Below, one piece after another: positions 45,491 to 58,290 of a stretch of 64,000 nucleotides of DNA. The stretch comes from Pictodentalium vernedei (lineage: Eukaryota; Mollusca; Scaphopoda; Dentaliida; Dentaliidae). The stretch spans positions 389,785,217 through 389,849,216 of the forward strand of contig CM062294.1 of assembly GCA_031216915.1 (NCBI GenBank), given 5' to 3'. Position numbers and translations under genes: made by a program. Under the pieces are notes generated by a model. That model was not told where the DNA came from. It made no database searches and saw only the letters and a list, made by a program, of their open reading frames with translations. The number at the start of each line of letters is the position of its first letter. Position 1 is the first letter of the stretch.

Positions 45491-47170
45491 TAATAGAGAA
45501 GACATATCATAAATAAGGAGCCATATCCAAGTAATTCCATATTCTTAGCATGAATGATTATGCTAACTGGGTGTAACGAGCCCCCAATTTTTAAGGCTAG
45601 TCCGGACTAAGCCCCATAAATTAGGATGGCGTATTTGAGAGTGAGAGACTAACTTCCACAAACATACGCCCTTTATAAATAACAAACAAGCTGTATCTAA
45701 GATCAGATATAATCTACAGACAAAAAAAGCTTCACTCATAGTTACACACTTATCAAGCCGGAGGAGATTTACAAAAAATCCCCCCCCGCCCCCCACACTC
45801 TTTTTTTTGAAGTAATATTCTTCAAAACAAAGAGGGAAGAGCACTGGAATCAGTGCGATGCGATACTAAATAATCTAAATATATTTGCCCAATAAGCACC
45901 GTTATTAATTATTATTAATTATTGGTGCTTAACACCACTTCAGAGGCTGAGGTTATTGTGGCATTCCCGGTAATTAACAGAGCATGCTTCTAACGTATAC
46001 CGGAGTCAAAATACGTGGATAGGATGAAAATCGGTGATATAAAGTGTACGACCATACACTTGTCCAATTTAATACCAATTAAAAAGCATCTGAAGAGCAA
46101 ACACGCTTCTAAGACAACCCTGTTCATGTGCACAATTGATTCCAATAATAACACTCCAATGAACTGTTCAAATATACAAGAATGTGTACTGTATCTTCAT
46201 AGAAACCTGGATTTAGAACAAGGAATGAGCTACGATTAACAGACCCGTCACAACCCGTCCCCAAAATAATTCATTGTTAGGTTCATAACAACCAATGACT
46301 GTTTGGAGAAGAACATATTACTCCGAATAATAATGCCAAAAAATGAGAACATATGCATAGATGGCCTATTGGCAGTTCCTAACTGATCCAAATAGGCCCA
46401 AAATTCTCATGAGCTTTATAAGCAGAGCAAGAATTTATATAGTCTGTCAACAATGCGTCTGCCTAATAATACACATATTATGCACGCAAGCGATGAAATC
46501 CTGCATGTACTCATCTGAATACAGCTTGTAACCATGGTATGACCGAGTGATACAAGTGTAACCAGGAAACTGAATGAATAATATGACGTTAATGTGCAGT
46601 TAACTGAGTAATAAACTCATATGTCGTAAGAAAGGCCAGACTGCTCTGAGCGAAACTTTTCAGAGAGGACTAATTGCCACATTGGAGAATGTCACCCAGA
46701 TAACCGACATGTCAGCCACATAGGTACACGAAGGCTAGCAATTTTATTGATAAAGAATCATATGCTTGTATATGACTTATAAATGAACAACCACAGAAAA
46801 CAAACCAACCAAAAAGTGGATGTGCCCATGAGGTCACCGTTAGAACACGACCCAGCTGCCAATCAAGAAGCTATGAAAGGCATTATATACAAAATGACTA
46901 CAAGGCTAACAGGAAGAAAACTATGTCCTGCCCTGTAATCGCCTCTTAACACATTGGCAGGAGGAAGGGGGGGGGGGGGGGGGGGGGGGTGTGTGTGTGT
47001 TTCGATGAAAAATACATATCGACCCCCCCCACCCCTCTACCCCCCCCCCCCCTCCCACTTGAATCGCTCTTTTGTTAGTTATCAAATAGTATAGGAACCA
47101 CAGGGCTCCCTCACGTCTGACCAACTTCATAATGCCACTAAGGACGGAGAGGGATGTGATGAACAAATAC
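45491..47170 (-). other. DIRS non-coding block, copy C
   Basis: Diverged counterpart of 2800-4130 of B1. G-rich and C-rich runs occur at about 46967-46989 and 47023-47053. No gene is seen. Confidence 0.6.
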
Positions 47171-47389
47171 TCCGTATTGACATAATCACACCAGGTAAAT
47201 ATGGTGTCATTAATAGAGCTTATCACCTCATATAACTAACACCAAACCATACCGGTAGGAAGAGAATAACCTCCTCTAACATATGGTATCATGTCCGATA
47301 GGACAACGAACTCAACCTAGCTGAAGCAGCTAAAGGCCTTCCTATATGTGAAGACAATAAAAGGCTGATAACTGCCATCTTAGAAGCTC

Positions 47390-48010
47390 ACTAAGGAGAC
47401 TTACAAAGCTAGCCGTAGCTTATAAGTCTGCATCTCCGTGAAGACAGATATATCGGTGTAAGTTGCAACCTTGAAGGCTCACTGAATGGAGACTTACAAC
47501 TATAATCGTGCAAGATAGGGAATGAGGAGCCACTATTTAACAACCCTAAATTCCCAAAGAGACAGCAGTCCCAAGAGAAAATAAATTCAGTTATGTCACT
47601 GCATAATTACTGAAACAATCTCGCTTATGATTCTAGCTAGGCTACTATGGTGTAAACAATAAGACTCAAGTCTATGACATATATGAAAACAAACCGAAAA
47701 GCACTGTACCTTATCAGTTTTATTCCCAAAAGACAGCAGTCATAGCCTGGCTAACATAGCTAGAAGTCTTCCTCTCCGTGAAGACAGATATCTTGGTGTA
47801 ACTAGCCATTTGAAAGCTCACAAAACGGAGATGTGTAACCATCGTCAAACAAGGTTGGGAATGACAAGTCGCTATTCTAACAGCTGTAATTCCCAAAGAG
47901 ACAGTAATCTCAAGGTAGCTATGCAGTTATGTGTCTTCGTCTACCTGAAGACATATCTGTGTCACTTGAGGCCTTGAAAGCTCACTAAATGGAGACTTAC
48001 AACACTAACC
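47390..48010. repeat. Imperfect tandem repeats replacing the coding part of copy C
   Basis: Three related units (about 47395-47580, 47755-47920, 47935-48005) carry CTCCGTGAAGACAGATAT-like and GAAAGCTCACTAAATGGAGA-like blocks and AATTCCCAAAGAGACAG. No coding sequence is visible. Confidence 0.6.
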
Positions 48011-48094
48011 GCAAGAAAAGACTGCTGTAACAGTACATAAGGTGACTATGACGTCAACAATGACATTAAATTTCTTGACACCAAAGAACAGAAA

Positions 48095-48312
48095 CAAAGA
48101 ATGAAGTTGGCGCCAATTCCGGTCTCTTCCTGACCACTGCGCATGCGCAGAGAGTAAAAGTATTGAGGGCCAGATAGGGCTTTTAATTTTCGGTTTTGTA
48201 TGCAAATTTTGGAGATTGGGGGGGGGGGGGGGGGGTTCAAAATTTGTGTTTGGCCCTTGATAATATCGAGTTTGCACCAGGTAGTCTGGGCCATTGGTTG
48301 TCGTATAAAAAT
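48095..48312 (-). repeat. DIRS right inverted terminal repeat, copy C
   Basis: Contains TTGGCGCCAATTCCGG, CTGCGCATGCGCAG and the GTCTGGGCCATTGG block. It is interrupted by a G-run (48218-48236). Confidence 0.82.
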
Positions 48313-50248
48313 CTGGGGATTCGCCAGTTTTCTACCTGTAGAATGCTATTACCGTACCAACCCATCAGTTGGACCACTTCCATGGATAAGACCAGCACAC
48401 AACTTTCAGAAAAACATATTTAATTGGAAGATGCCCCAATATAAGCCCACCACAGAATTTCCAATATCACTTTCCAGGTACATGTAACACGTAATTACAC
48501 CATTGACGTTTCCAATCAAAATAAAATGTTACTTAGTTTGTTGATGTTTTTATTTGATGCATTCCAATAATAACATTGTACCTAAAATAAAATTGTAATC
48601 ATTTTGATGTGTTGCTTTTTAAATTCATTTTATTCTTTCATTGCAGCTGAATTAATAGTATTTATAGTTCCTCATCAGAGTTAAAATTTAATAAAAATTT
48701 TGACATCCTGTGCAGTGGGTAAAGGGTTAACCCTTAAGGGCATATTTCCGAGTTTTACAACCTCAGAACAGATACCCACAACATGCCATCATGAGGAAAT
48801 CCTCCTAACAAAAGACAAATTACCTAGACAGTGGTTTCTAGTCAAGTCTTGGCTGCCTTAGCAGGCAGCTAAGACTTGACAAGAAATCACTGCTTGGCAA
48901 CTGAATGTGTACAGGCTGTGGGCAGGTGTGAATTCAAGACAATTGTCCAGGCCAATATGGGTTAAGAGTCAACAAGGACAATTTAGAAAAAATATTTTAT
49001 TTTAGTCAAGCTGTTTTCTCATGTCTGAATGGGAAATATTGTAGGATAACTCTATCATAATTAGTATGTACATGAACTTCTGTCAAAACCATCAACACTA
49101 AACCCTCAGTAAGATCTTAACTTTGATACTGATGCAGGTTCATACACATAAACAAATAATATGCATGAACTAAACCAGTGTTACCACATGTGCACTGGAG
49201 CTGTCAGAGTTCCCTTGCCACCTGGGATTCCCGGACACTGCTTGCTGGACACTTGTTCTGGAGCCCCTGAAACTCCTTTTTTGACATATTCACATTCAAA
49301 TATCTCATTATGGAAATATCATCTGCAATGTGTGTAATATAAATGTGTGATGTCAGCATGACATAACATTAAGTGAGTTGGCTTCAGATGTAGAACTGAA
49401 TTGACTCCTATATTTCATTAACTGTTTACCTAATATGACTATCAGATGACAGTTGCAAAAATATTTTCTGAATAACTAACACATTATTTTTTCAAATTTT
49501 TCATAAAATGTCAACAGAATCATATGACCTAAATCCTCATTGGAATGAGCTCGATGAGCTGGTTGTTTTTTGAAGTGATTAATTTGTAAATTATGTGGGC
49601 AGGTGCAGCCAATTCATTTAAGAATTGAATGCAATTTTTATAATCTTTATTGGAGTATGAACGTGTGGGAAGGGTACAAATTATGTATGAATCCCAAAGG
49701 GATTCATACAATTTGAACCCATTCCCACACGTTCAAACGCCAATAAAGATTATAAAAATTGCATTCAATTCTTATAATTACATTCCGTAACTGTTTAAAC
49801 TACTTTTTACCAAACAACAAAGCAGAAAGACGAAATAAAACATGTACGAACGAACGGGGCGAAAAACCACCCTCACACAAAATACAAAGAGCACAACTCT
49901 GATTTTTAATTTTCACAACTTTAGAAATGGATACAAGCATTTTAGTAACGGGCTTTGTGCCACAGTTGGGAAATGTCACCAAGGAAACAGCAGCAGAGTT
50001 GATCACTGCGAGAGGCGCTAAAAGTTAAAAAAAACGCCCAAACACCACCCGAATTACATTCTGTCAACTGTGCTCTACTGTAAATGTGGGTCAAAGTTCG
50101 ATCAAACGTATTCATTGGAAAATGAATTACATTTGGTCATGCCGTTTTCACCCAGCTGAGCAATGGGAATTGAGCATTTGGATCCAAAACGTATAGCTAC
50201 CTTAACAATGTAATTATTAGGTAAAGAATTAACCCTGTTCCTGAAGTA
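48313..50248. other. SGF29 intron with two palindromes
   Basis: Non-coding. A hairpin at 48829-48892 (arms around TTTCTAGTCAAGTCTTGGC) is related to that at 25619-25678. A palindrome of about 152 bp lies at 49621-49772, with arms around AATTGCATTCAATTC-like and CAATAAAGATTATAAAAATT sequences. Confidence 0.65.
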
Positions 50249-50678
50249 CAGTGGAGCCCACTTAATTGGATATCTCTTAATTGTATATCCCTGTTAATTG
50301 AATATAATTTTCAAACACAAAACCATTTACCATATCTTCAGTACAAATTTGATCTGTTAATTGAATATGGGTTGTAGAGTAAACTCCTGTTAATTGTATA
50401 TAAATTTTTGTAATATGTCAAAAAAATTACTGCGACGCGCACCAAATTCCCCTTATTTATCAACCTTTTTGGCCTCACTACATCCAATACAGCCATTTAT
50501 TCTATTATATCTTGTTTGACAGAGCTCACAGAGCTCTGTCAAACCAGATATAATAGAATAAATGCTCAGTTTACCTCCAGAACACAGGAAACTGACCAAA
50601 TCCCTGTTAATTGTATACTCTTGTTAATTGAACAATTTTCACTGGCAAAATGGATATTCAATTAAGAGGATTCTACTG
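50249..50678. mobile_element. pogo/Tc1-like MITE M1
   Basis: 430 bp flanked by TA on both sides. Inverted ends CAGTGGAGCCCACTTAATTG and CAATTAAGAGGATTCTACTG match with a few changes. A long central palindrome (about 50495-50565) has arms TTCTATTATATCTTG and its near complement around GAGCTC. M2 at 61755-62175 is a second copy. Confidence 0.82.
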
Positions 50679-50886
50679 TATTGTAAATTTTGAGTAAAAA
50701 AAAAATAATAAAACTTGAATGATGATTTTTGGGAAAAACAATGGCTCTTTTTAGCCATTACGTTATGTAAAGGTTTAAGGTCTACAATATTTCATAACAA
50801 CTCTAGATCAGTAATATATTAGCCACACAGCATTTCAAACATATTAAAAAATTCCAAGGAAGTAAACGGAACTACTTCCAACTCAC

Positions 50887-50980
50887 TGTTTCTTTTGGAA
50901 ATAAAGCATCAGGATCAGTTTCTGGATTGGCTTTCCACAAGGGTAATGGAACTACTCTCCTTCGGCTCAATGTGTGCCTT
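50887..50980 (-). CDS. SGF29: SGF29, third exon from the end
   Basis: A 94-bp exon between the acceptor CTTTCAG (50981 side) and the donor GTGAGT (50886 side), minus strand. After one base of a split codon it encodes 31 residues, RHTLSRRRVVPLPLWKANPE and onward to PKET. This is almost identical to the linker and start of the second Tudor repeat in animal SGF29. The phase agrees with the exon at 25177. The first Tudor half and the coiled-coil N-terminus are not found up to 64000, so they must lie further upstream. Confidence 0.95.
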
Positions 50981-52204
50981 CTGAAAGGTAAAATTTTTAA
51001 ATTGTTGATTCAAAATCTTGATATTACTGTGACTTTTGCCTTTAGCATAGTGACCCCAAATAATTAGGGTTCTGCCTCTCTTCTTGTCCGAACCATATAT
51101 AAAATATAGTTAAGACCAGATATTTAGGATTGGTCAAGAGGGTATTTAGATCTGGAGCAGAGAACTATTTTAAATTCAAGGTCACTGTGATCTTGAATTT
51201 TGGCAGACTGACTGACTAATGAAAAGGATTCTCCCTCTCATCATATCAAACGTAGATGTGATGTTTCATATTGAACAAGAGAATTTTACGATATTTAGTT
51301 TAGACCACAGAAGCGGTAAATCATTTTGGTGGTGGAGGGGGGTGTGGGGGTGGGGGGGGGGGGGGCAGGAGTTTCTAGATATAGCACTGGGATGGGTATT
51401 ATATGTTTACAAATATTTGCAAGTTGGCACATCAGCTGCATCGTATGGTGAAAATGAAATAAATTCCAAGTTCATAAATATAATATACCATACTGCCCCG
51501 TGTTTTGGCCCATATTTGTGATTTAGCCCACCGCCCAACTTTCTGTATGTCGAAAAACAAGGTGCCCTCTCAGAGTTCAAGCCCACTCCCCTAATTTCCA
51601 AAACTTAAAAGTCTGGCAGTTTGCAGGAGAATTTGAAATAAATTTAAGTGAGTAGAAATGTGTTGTCATAACCAGGAAGATGGTGCAGATTTCCTTTTCC
51701 ATCTAACATTCAAGAAATGGATTGTTGCATGCCTTGGTATGTCAAAATAAGGTAAGTGTGTTTTTTTAATTAAAATAAAACTCAATCTGGGGGAAAAATG
51801 GCATTGTTTTTATTTTCACAAATTCACTTTGCTGAAGATCAACAAACTTGCCATCATGCACTCTCACTTGTCAATTATTCCCCAAACACGCCCATAATAA
51901 AATTCACTCCTCAATAATTTATGCACGAACCAGTACATGTTTAGTGTACAGTTGTCCAACTGAATTGTAATTGTTTTGTATAGTGCTGGTTCATTTTTGA
52001 AGACAGCTTGGGGGAGGGGGGGGGGGGGGGAGAGGGATCCATATATGATGCAGAAATTACAAATACTTATCAAAACAATTCAGAATAACCGCTCAATCGA
52101 TCAGAGGTTATGTTTATTTACTTCATTATATTTGACACACATGGTTGTGTTGACAACACAGTCACACACAAAATAAATTTCTTTCAAGTCTGCCATGCAG
52201 AAAT
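50981..52204 (-). other. SGF29: SGF29 upstream intron, first part
   Basis: Non-coding, AT-rich, with G-runs at about 51347-51365 and 52012-52030. The intron continues through copy F, H5, the duplication and copy G to the window end. Confidence 0.7.
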
Positions 52205-53361
52205 ATTATAAATTCACAGTAATTTGAATATTTACCAATGGCCCAGACTAGATGGTGCTTAACTCAAAGTTATTAAGGTCCAAACACAAAATTTGAACCC
52301 CCCAATCCCCAAAATTTGCTTGCAAAACCGAAAATTACAAGTCCTATCTTGCCCTTCATGCATGCGCAGACGTCAATAAGTGACTGGAATTGGCGCCAAC
52401 ATCATTCTTTGTAAGAGAGTACTACATAAAAATTCAGCGGGAAGGTATGAGTGCCCCACTCATGGGAGGGCCATCTACGTCTGGGCCATTGGTAAGTATA
52501 AAAAAATACAAATTACTGTAAATTTATAAAAATTTTTACACTGAAAACGAATGGCCCAGACTAGCTGAATTGTAAAAAGGTGGAGGGCCTCGGACTTCAG
52601 AATTAGTATATCAACATAGTTCCAATCCTGTAATCCAAGGTGAAAGGAAATTAAAATTATTAGGTATTACATATATTTCTCTCCATACAGTAATAGAGAA
52701 GACATATCATACAAAAGGAGCCCAGTTCAAGTAATTACGTGTACTTAGCATGAAGACTATGCTAATTGGATGTAACAATTTCCCAATTTTTAAGGTTAGC
52801 CCGGGCTAAGCCCCAAAAATTAGGATGGCGTATTTGAGAATATCCCCCACAAACATACGCCATACACAATAAAACTCCAGCTGTATGCAGGATATAATTA
52901 CGGACAAAACAGCTTCCTTCATCGTTACATACCTATCAAGCCAGAGGAGAGGTAAAAAATCCCCCCCCCCCTTTTGTTTTGAAGGAATCTTCAAAAAGAA
53001 AGAGGGGAGCGCTCTGGAATCAGTAAAAGCGGGTACCAAAAAACAATATAAATATTCGTCGAACAGGCACTCAGGTATTAATTTATTATTAATAAATGGT
53101 GCTTAATGCCACTTTAAAAGTTAAGGCTATAGAGACGATCCCGGTAATTAATACTGCCCGCTATATAATGTACACTGCAGACGGCGTACGCAGATATGTC
53201 GAAAACTGGTGATAAAATATATAACATACACATGTCCAATCGAACCACAATGAATGATCTCTGGAGAGTAAACACACTTCCGAGGTAACATACAGGCAAC
53301 CCCATTCAGGTGTACAATAAATTCCAGTAACAACACTCCCCGACGTGTACTATCCGATAGC

Positions 53362-53655
53362 TATAACACTATAAGCATGGGAATATACAAGATGAGTACG
53401 GACATTAACTAGTAGAGTGCTGGAAGCCCATATTTGGGCTTTATTCTGAAGCACAGGAGCCACAACTTGAAGGCTCATATTCAGTGGATATGCTTTGTAT
53501 CCGATGGCAATAACACTATAAGCATGGGAATATATGAGATGAGTACGGACATTAACTAGTAGAGTGCTGGAAGCCCATATTTGGGCTTTATTCTGAAGCA
53601 CAGGTGCCACAACTTGAAGGCTCATATTCAGTGGATATGCTTAAAGCCTTTGTAT
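53362..53655. repeat. 147-bp tandem duplication spanning the DIRS/MITE boundary
   Basis: GAGTACGGACATTAACTAG occurs at about 53395 and 53542, offset 147 bp. Each unit includes DIRS sequence and the first part of MITE P2, so the duplication followed the MITE insertion. It explains the repeated 49-residue pattern in the minus-strand frame here, which is not a gene. Confidence 0.85.
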
Positions 53656-53804
53656 TATCTTTGAAGTGATATTATTTGGTCTGTAAGGGTTTACCTTGTT
53701 ACAATTTGTGGGAGAGTGCCCACTGGCGCTCTCCCATAAATTGTAACAAGGCAACGACATGTGTACAAGATTTGATGGCCAAAAATAATTTAGTACTCTA
53801 CCAG
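53409..53804. mobile_element. TTAA-flanked MITE P2
   Basis: Starts CTAGTAGAGTGC after TTAA and ends ACTCTACCAG before TTAA (53805-53808). The empty site is seen in B1 at about 3496-3512. It contains a hairpin at 53697-53754 (arms around CCTTGTTACAATTTGTGGGA) that is unrelated in sequence to the hairpin of P1. Confidence 0.75.
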
Positions 53805-54299
53805 TTAATAGAAACCTGGATCTAGAAATGGAAGTAGGTATGATTAACAGGCTCTGACATGGACCGCCCCCGAAATAATTCATAACTTCAAAGGTCCAAA
53901 ATATACAATAAAGCATCAGCCTAATAATTATAATGCACAAGAGCATTAAAATCCCGCATGTAATCATCTGAATACCAGTTAACTGGTTATGCAGCCCACT
54001 AGGTACCCAAAGACTAGCAATTTAATTATGATGAAATATGCGCTCGTATATGACATATAGACGAATAATTACAGGAAACCAATCCAACTAAAAAGTGGAT
54101 GTGCCCATGAGGTTGTCATAGAACATGATCCAGCCACCAATTGAAAAGTGAAGAAATGCATGCATGTATTTAAACTTATACGAGGCAAGCGGGAATAAAA
54201 CTACGTCTTGCCCGGTAATCGCCTCTGAACACATTGGCGGTGTGTGTGTGTGTGTGGGTGGGGGTGGGGGGATTCAAAGTCATATTGAACCCTCCTCAC

Positions 54300-56300
54300 A
54301 CGCATTATTTAATCGTTCTTGTGTTAGTCATCAAATAATATAGGAACTGCAATGGTTCCCTCACATCTAACCGACTCCATTATGCCACTATGGGCGGAGA
54401 AAGACATGAAGAACAAAAACTTCCCCTGATAAAGAAGGTCCTCTCGTGGAGGAAGCTTCCGGGGAACGTCCCATAACAGGCACTTGAGAAGACTGATCCA
54501 AGGTTTCTGAGACAACAGAGGTGCTACTAGTAGGATTCACAACAATACTGTTTAATCTTAAACGTAATCTATTGAATCAAATGAATTGGAGGATACGCGT
54601 ATCCTATCATTCATCCCCATGAGATCGGCAGAGCATCTACTGCATGCACTCAATGGTCTGGGCATGGCGACACAAACGACGGTAACTGACTGTTCCGGTG
54701 CGTCGCAAACAGATCTAACATGGGGTGACCCCTCTGGTAGCAAAACTGTCCAAATACTCGCTTGTTGAGCGTCCATTCCAACTGCAACAGGTGACCTTTC
54801 CGAGAGAGCGAGTCTGCTAGTACGGTCAGACGACCCAGTATATGATGGATGAAATGATGAACATGATGATTCATGATGTATTAGGAAAATCCTCTCCGTT
54901 AGTTGGTATAACGGAAATGAATGGGTGCCGCCCTGGTTCCTGATGTATGCTACTAATGTTGAGTTGACCGACCAAATTGAACATGGACGTCCGTAATTAT
55001 GTGAAACCAATGTTGTAGTGCTAGCTAATTAACTTAATCTCATTGATGTTATGTGTCACTCTCCTGGAGCCGAAGGTCCCAAAGACCCGGACACTTCAAG
55101 ACTGTGAGACTTAGGGTCTCGCCCCAACCCGTCAGACTCACATCCATCATAATCGTGAAAGCCAGATCCAGCAGTTGCAGTGTAACTCCCTGAGTTAACC
55201 ACTGAATATCTGCCCAATTGAACCCTTGTTTTACTAGGTCCATTAAAACAATACTGGTTCAAGTGAAAGCGTCTTCACACTCCAGTTCTGAGTAAAGAAT
55301 ATCTGGAGGGGATGTGCACGCAGACGGGCCATCGGAATGAGATCCACAGTCGCTCCGCACAACTCCAACAGTCGTATGAATTCCCTCACTATTAATGCGT
55401 CTGAGTGTAGACAAAAGTGAGCATAACAACTGACTAATTTCGCTCTGGGTAACGGCAGGCGAACCAGATTGATGTGAGTTTCAAAGCTCAATCCCAAGTG
55501 AATAAACGACTTGTACGGAGCTAGATCTGACTTTTTCTCATTACAATGAAACCGAGATGGAGTAATAGAAGCAGACTCTGAACATTGTTCCGAAGAATAA
55601 TTCCATTGCCGTATCACTGTAGAAGGTCGTCCAAGTAAGCCGGCATTACCGCAGACAAATGAGCACATAAGTAAGACATTACTGAGTTCATTATTCGAGT
55701 GAAACACCCAGGGGGCCAGATCCAGACCAAAGCATATTGATCTGAACTGGTACCCCTTCCCTTGTACGGCGGACTGCATGTACTTTTAGAATGCCGGATG
55801 TACCAGGACATGAAAGTATGGATCCTTAGATCTATGCTTGCCACATAGTCGATCACTCGCTTTTACCGACTGAATGATTTCCATAAATAAACTTTTAGAG
55901 CCATGATAAACTTGTTATCCAGCTCAAGTCTATTACCGGTCGGAATGAGCCGTCTGGCTTTGGTACGAGGAACAGGTGATTGTAAAAATCTTGAGAATCC
56001 TGATTCTCCATGACCGGCATTGCTTCCTTGATAAGAGAGCTTATACCTCTGGTAGGAGAAACTCTCTTATGCAAGAATTTAATGGAAGATTTGTCCCGTG
56101 CGGACAACTTGTTAGTGGGGTTTTACTCGGAAGGACAGCCGTAGGCCATCCGAGACTACACTTCTCACCCACTGATCTTCCGTGATTGTTATCCAGTTTT
56201 TTGTGGAGCTTGATAACCTCCCGCCAACTGGCCAGCAAAAGAGGTCTAAACCATCACCTGTATGACCTGCGAGGCTTACGGAAGGAGGAACCACGTCCTC
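54300..56300 (-). pseudogene. DIRS-B RT-RNaseH remnant (copy F)
   Basis: The best preserved DIRS-B RT, though broken into frames at 56107-55895 (ending with FLVPKPDGSFRPVIDLSWI), 55856-55614, 55779-55243 and 55010-54558. It keeps the pre-RT segment missing from A2. Frameshifts separate the RT, RNase H and methyltransferase-like parts. Confidence 0.8.
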
Positions 56301-58290
56301 TCTGCAAAAAACCTCATCTAGTCTGCCTAGGGGCGTCTGACCTATAGTCCCGATCAGACCTTCGCCCCTTTTTCAAGTCGCTATACTGACGACCTGCAGA
56401 GTAATTATAGAGGGTTTCTTGTACCCTCGTGAGGAATTTCTATTTGACGATTTTTGTCTGAAACATCCTCCTTACTCTTGTCTGCTGAAGCAGGTCATTG
56501 ATACGACGACTTCAAAAGCAAAGCACTAGATGCTTTCTTAGTAGCCTGTTCATAGACTAATGAAAAGAGGTCGTCAAAAATAAAAGGTCCGGAAATAGGA
56601 GCGACTCGGATAGAGCTTTTCACCTTGTCATATTATCAGTGATGAAGACGCAAGGGCAGCATCATGTCTGATTAACTCCAGATTAGCCACTGTTAGGGCG
56701 GAGTTATACGTGGTATATGTAATTGCCCTGGAAAGAACTCTAAGAGAGGTATGATCATCCTCAAAATTCCTTTCCCTTGAGACGTTGCGCCATAGCTCTT
56801 GTAAGGTGATCTGCGTAAGATATAACGTCCAAATTCGCTCTATTTGAAGAAATTGCTGTCTCAATTGCATCTGAGCAAATAGTGAATGATACAGGTAAGG
56901 ATACCTCTAGATCCCCGGCCTGCTCATCCAAATGCAGAAGAACTCTGTGAACATCTTCCCCGACCGTTTTTAACTGAACGTGGTCCAAAAACGGTATGTA
57001 TACTGAAGATGAAGATAAGAAACTGCCTTCTTCCTCGCACTCAAGAGGATAAATACGGCATCGTCTATACGGCCAAAGGCCTGCGACACCTGCATAAACT
57101 GAACCGGAAAAGAAAGAACTTCCTCCTTTGTCCGGATAAAGTCTGCACCTAACGACGCCAGTGGTTTCTCTCTTGTCATTCCAGCATTCTGATTCGGCAG
57201 AACAAAAGCAGGGTAGTACTGATGGATGAAAGCCATCGCAACCATGTACTGTTCTGAAAGGGAAGGGTAATCCTCTTCCTTATCCCTTTTACCATCTGAG
57301 AGAATCAGTTGCGAATATCAGTCCATTGCATCTGCGCAAACAGACGACTGGACCGACCCAGCACCGTTCGACAGCTCAGATTCTGAGTCTGAGGGAGGCT
57401 GCATCTGCACTTGCTGGGATGCTGTGATTAGCTGCACAATCTGTGACAGCAAGTCTGTCATCGAGGCCTGAGGAGCAGCGGATTTCCGTTCCTTAGCCGC
57501 ATGCTGCTCCTGGGACGGTGTGTCGGAAACGGATCCTTTCTCCGAGTGTCCCGATGATCAAGGCCTCGACTCCCTAGCTACCAGATGGTTCGGCTTCACG
57601 GGCGAAGAGTGGTTCCTTCTTCGTGCAGCAGGCTGGATATCTGAAGTCGGGTAGCTATGATGCGGTCATGTGTGCTTAAATAACGCAGCGGAGGAACCGT
57701 GACTGAAGCTGACCCCGTCTGCAGACTAGATGGAGCATTCCGAGTGGCGGGCGGACATATGCTCCATCTCGTGCAAGTTTCCAACCAGAAAACTTCATTT
57801 CGGCCTTGTGAAATGTAGCGGAAGGAAGCCTTGACTGAAGCCCACCCTGGCTGCAGACTAAACAGAGAGTCCCGAGTGGAGGGCGGACATATTCTCCGGC
57901 TTGTGCAAGTTTCTCAAAACAACATCTGACCCCAGACGTTGCTATATTAGAGAGGGGGGGGCTCTCACGGTCTATCAGACCTCGCTGAGTACCAGAACTA
58001 GCAGACTTCCTCCCTATTTCCATCGTCGCTGGGTGAGCATTTATATTATAGTGCTCGCTCTACCCAATCCACCTCTTAGACCGCAACAGACTTACCCGGC
58101 ACCCACGGATGGAGTACCACTTCACCGCTCGGGCTAGCTGCTTGCAAGAGATTAACACCTTTACCCAAAGGCCCGAACTCCTGCAATAATGAGAACTGCA
58201 GCTAGCTCTATATGCTCCACGGAGTGCGACGGCGGTAGCACACTTGGATGGGTGTCAGAATATCATCACCATGTTCATGTTCCTCTGAAA
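56301..58290 (-). pseudogene. DIRS-B gag remnant (copy F)
   Basis: Gag core recognisable in frames at 56988-56761 (SNRANLDVISYADHLTRAM) and 56870-56628. A tandem duplication near 57660-57900 repeats CGGAGGAACCGTGACTGAAG-like sequence. There is no stop at the position of the amber codon of A2. Confidence 0.72.

Larger units (their letters stand above)
27524..48312 (-). mobile_element. DIRS-B-like copy C, internally deleted, host to H3, E and H2
   Basis: Left terminal repeat at 27524-27800, internal complementary region interrupted near 27818 and resuming at about 42929-42980, non-coding block (42981-43098, 45491-47040), YR/RT-border remnant near 47085-47170, then a tandem-repeat filler and the right terminal repeat at about 48095-48312. 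Without insertions it is about 3.3 kb. Gag and most of RT are absent. It is the oldest layer of the nest, since H3, E and H2 all interrupt it. Confidence 0.75.
25178..50886 (-). other. SGF29: SGF29 giant intron (25.7 kb) filled with nested transposons
   Basis: Bounded by the donor ACA|GTGAGT (50886 side) and the acceptor TTTCAG (25178 side). At least 20.8 kb (27524-48312) is DIRS copy C and its nested insertions. The rest contains hairpins, a pogo-like MITE and AT-rich DNA. No other gene is recognised inside. Confidence 0.88.

Noticed and set aside
53350..53625. 91-codon frame with an internal protein repeat
   Set aside because: The repeat is caused by the 147-bp DNA duplication, and the frame covers a MITE end and DIRS non-coding sequence.
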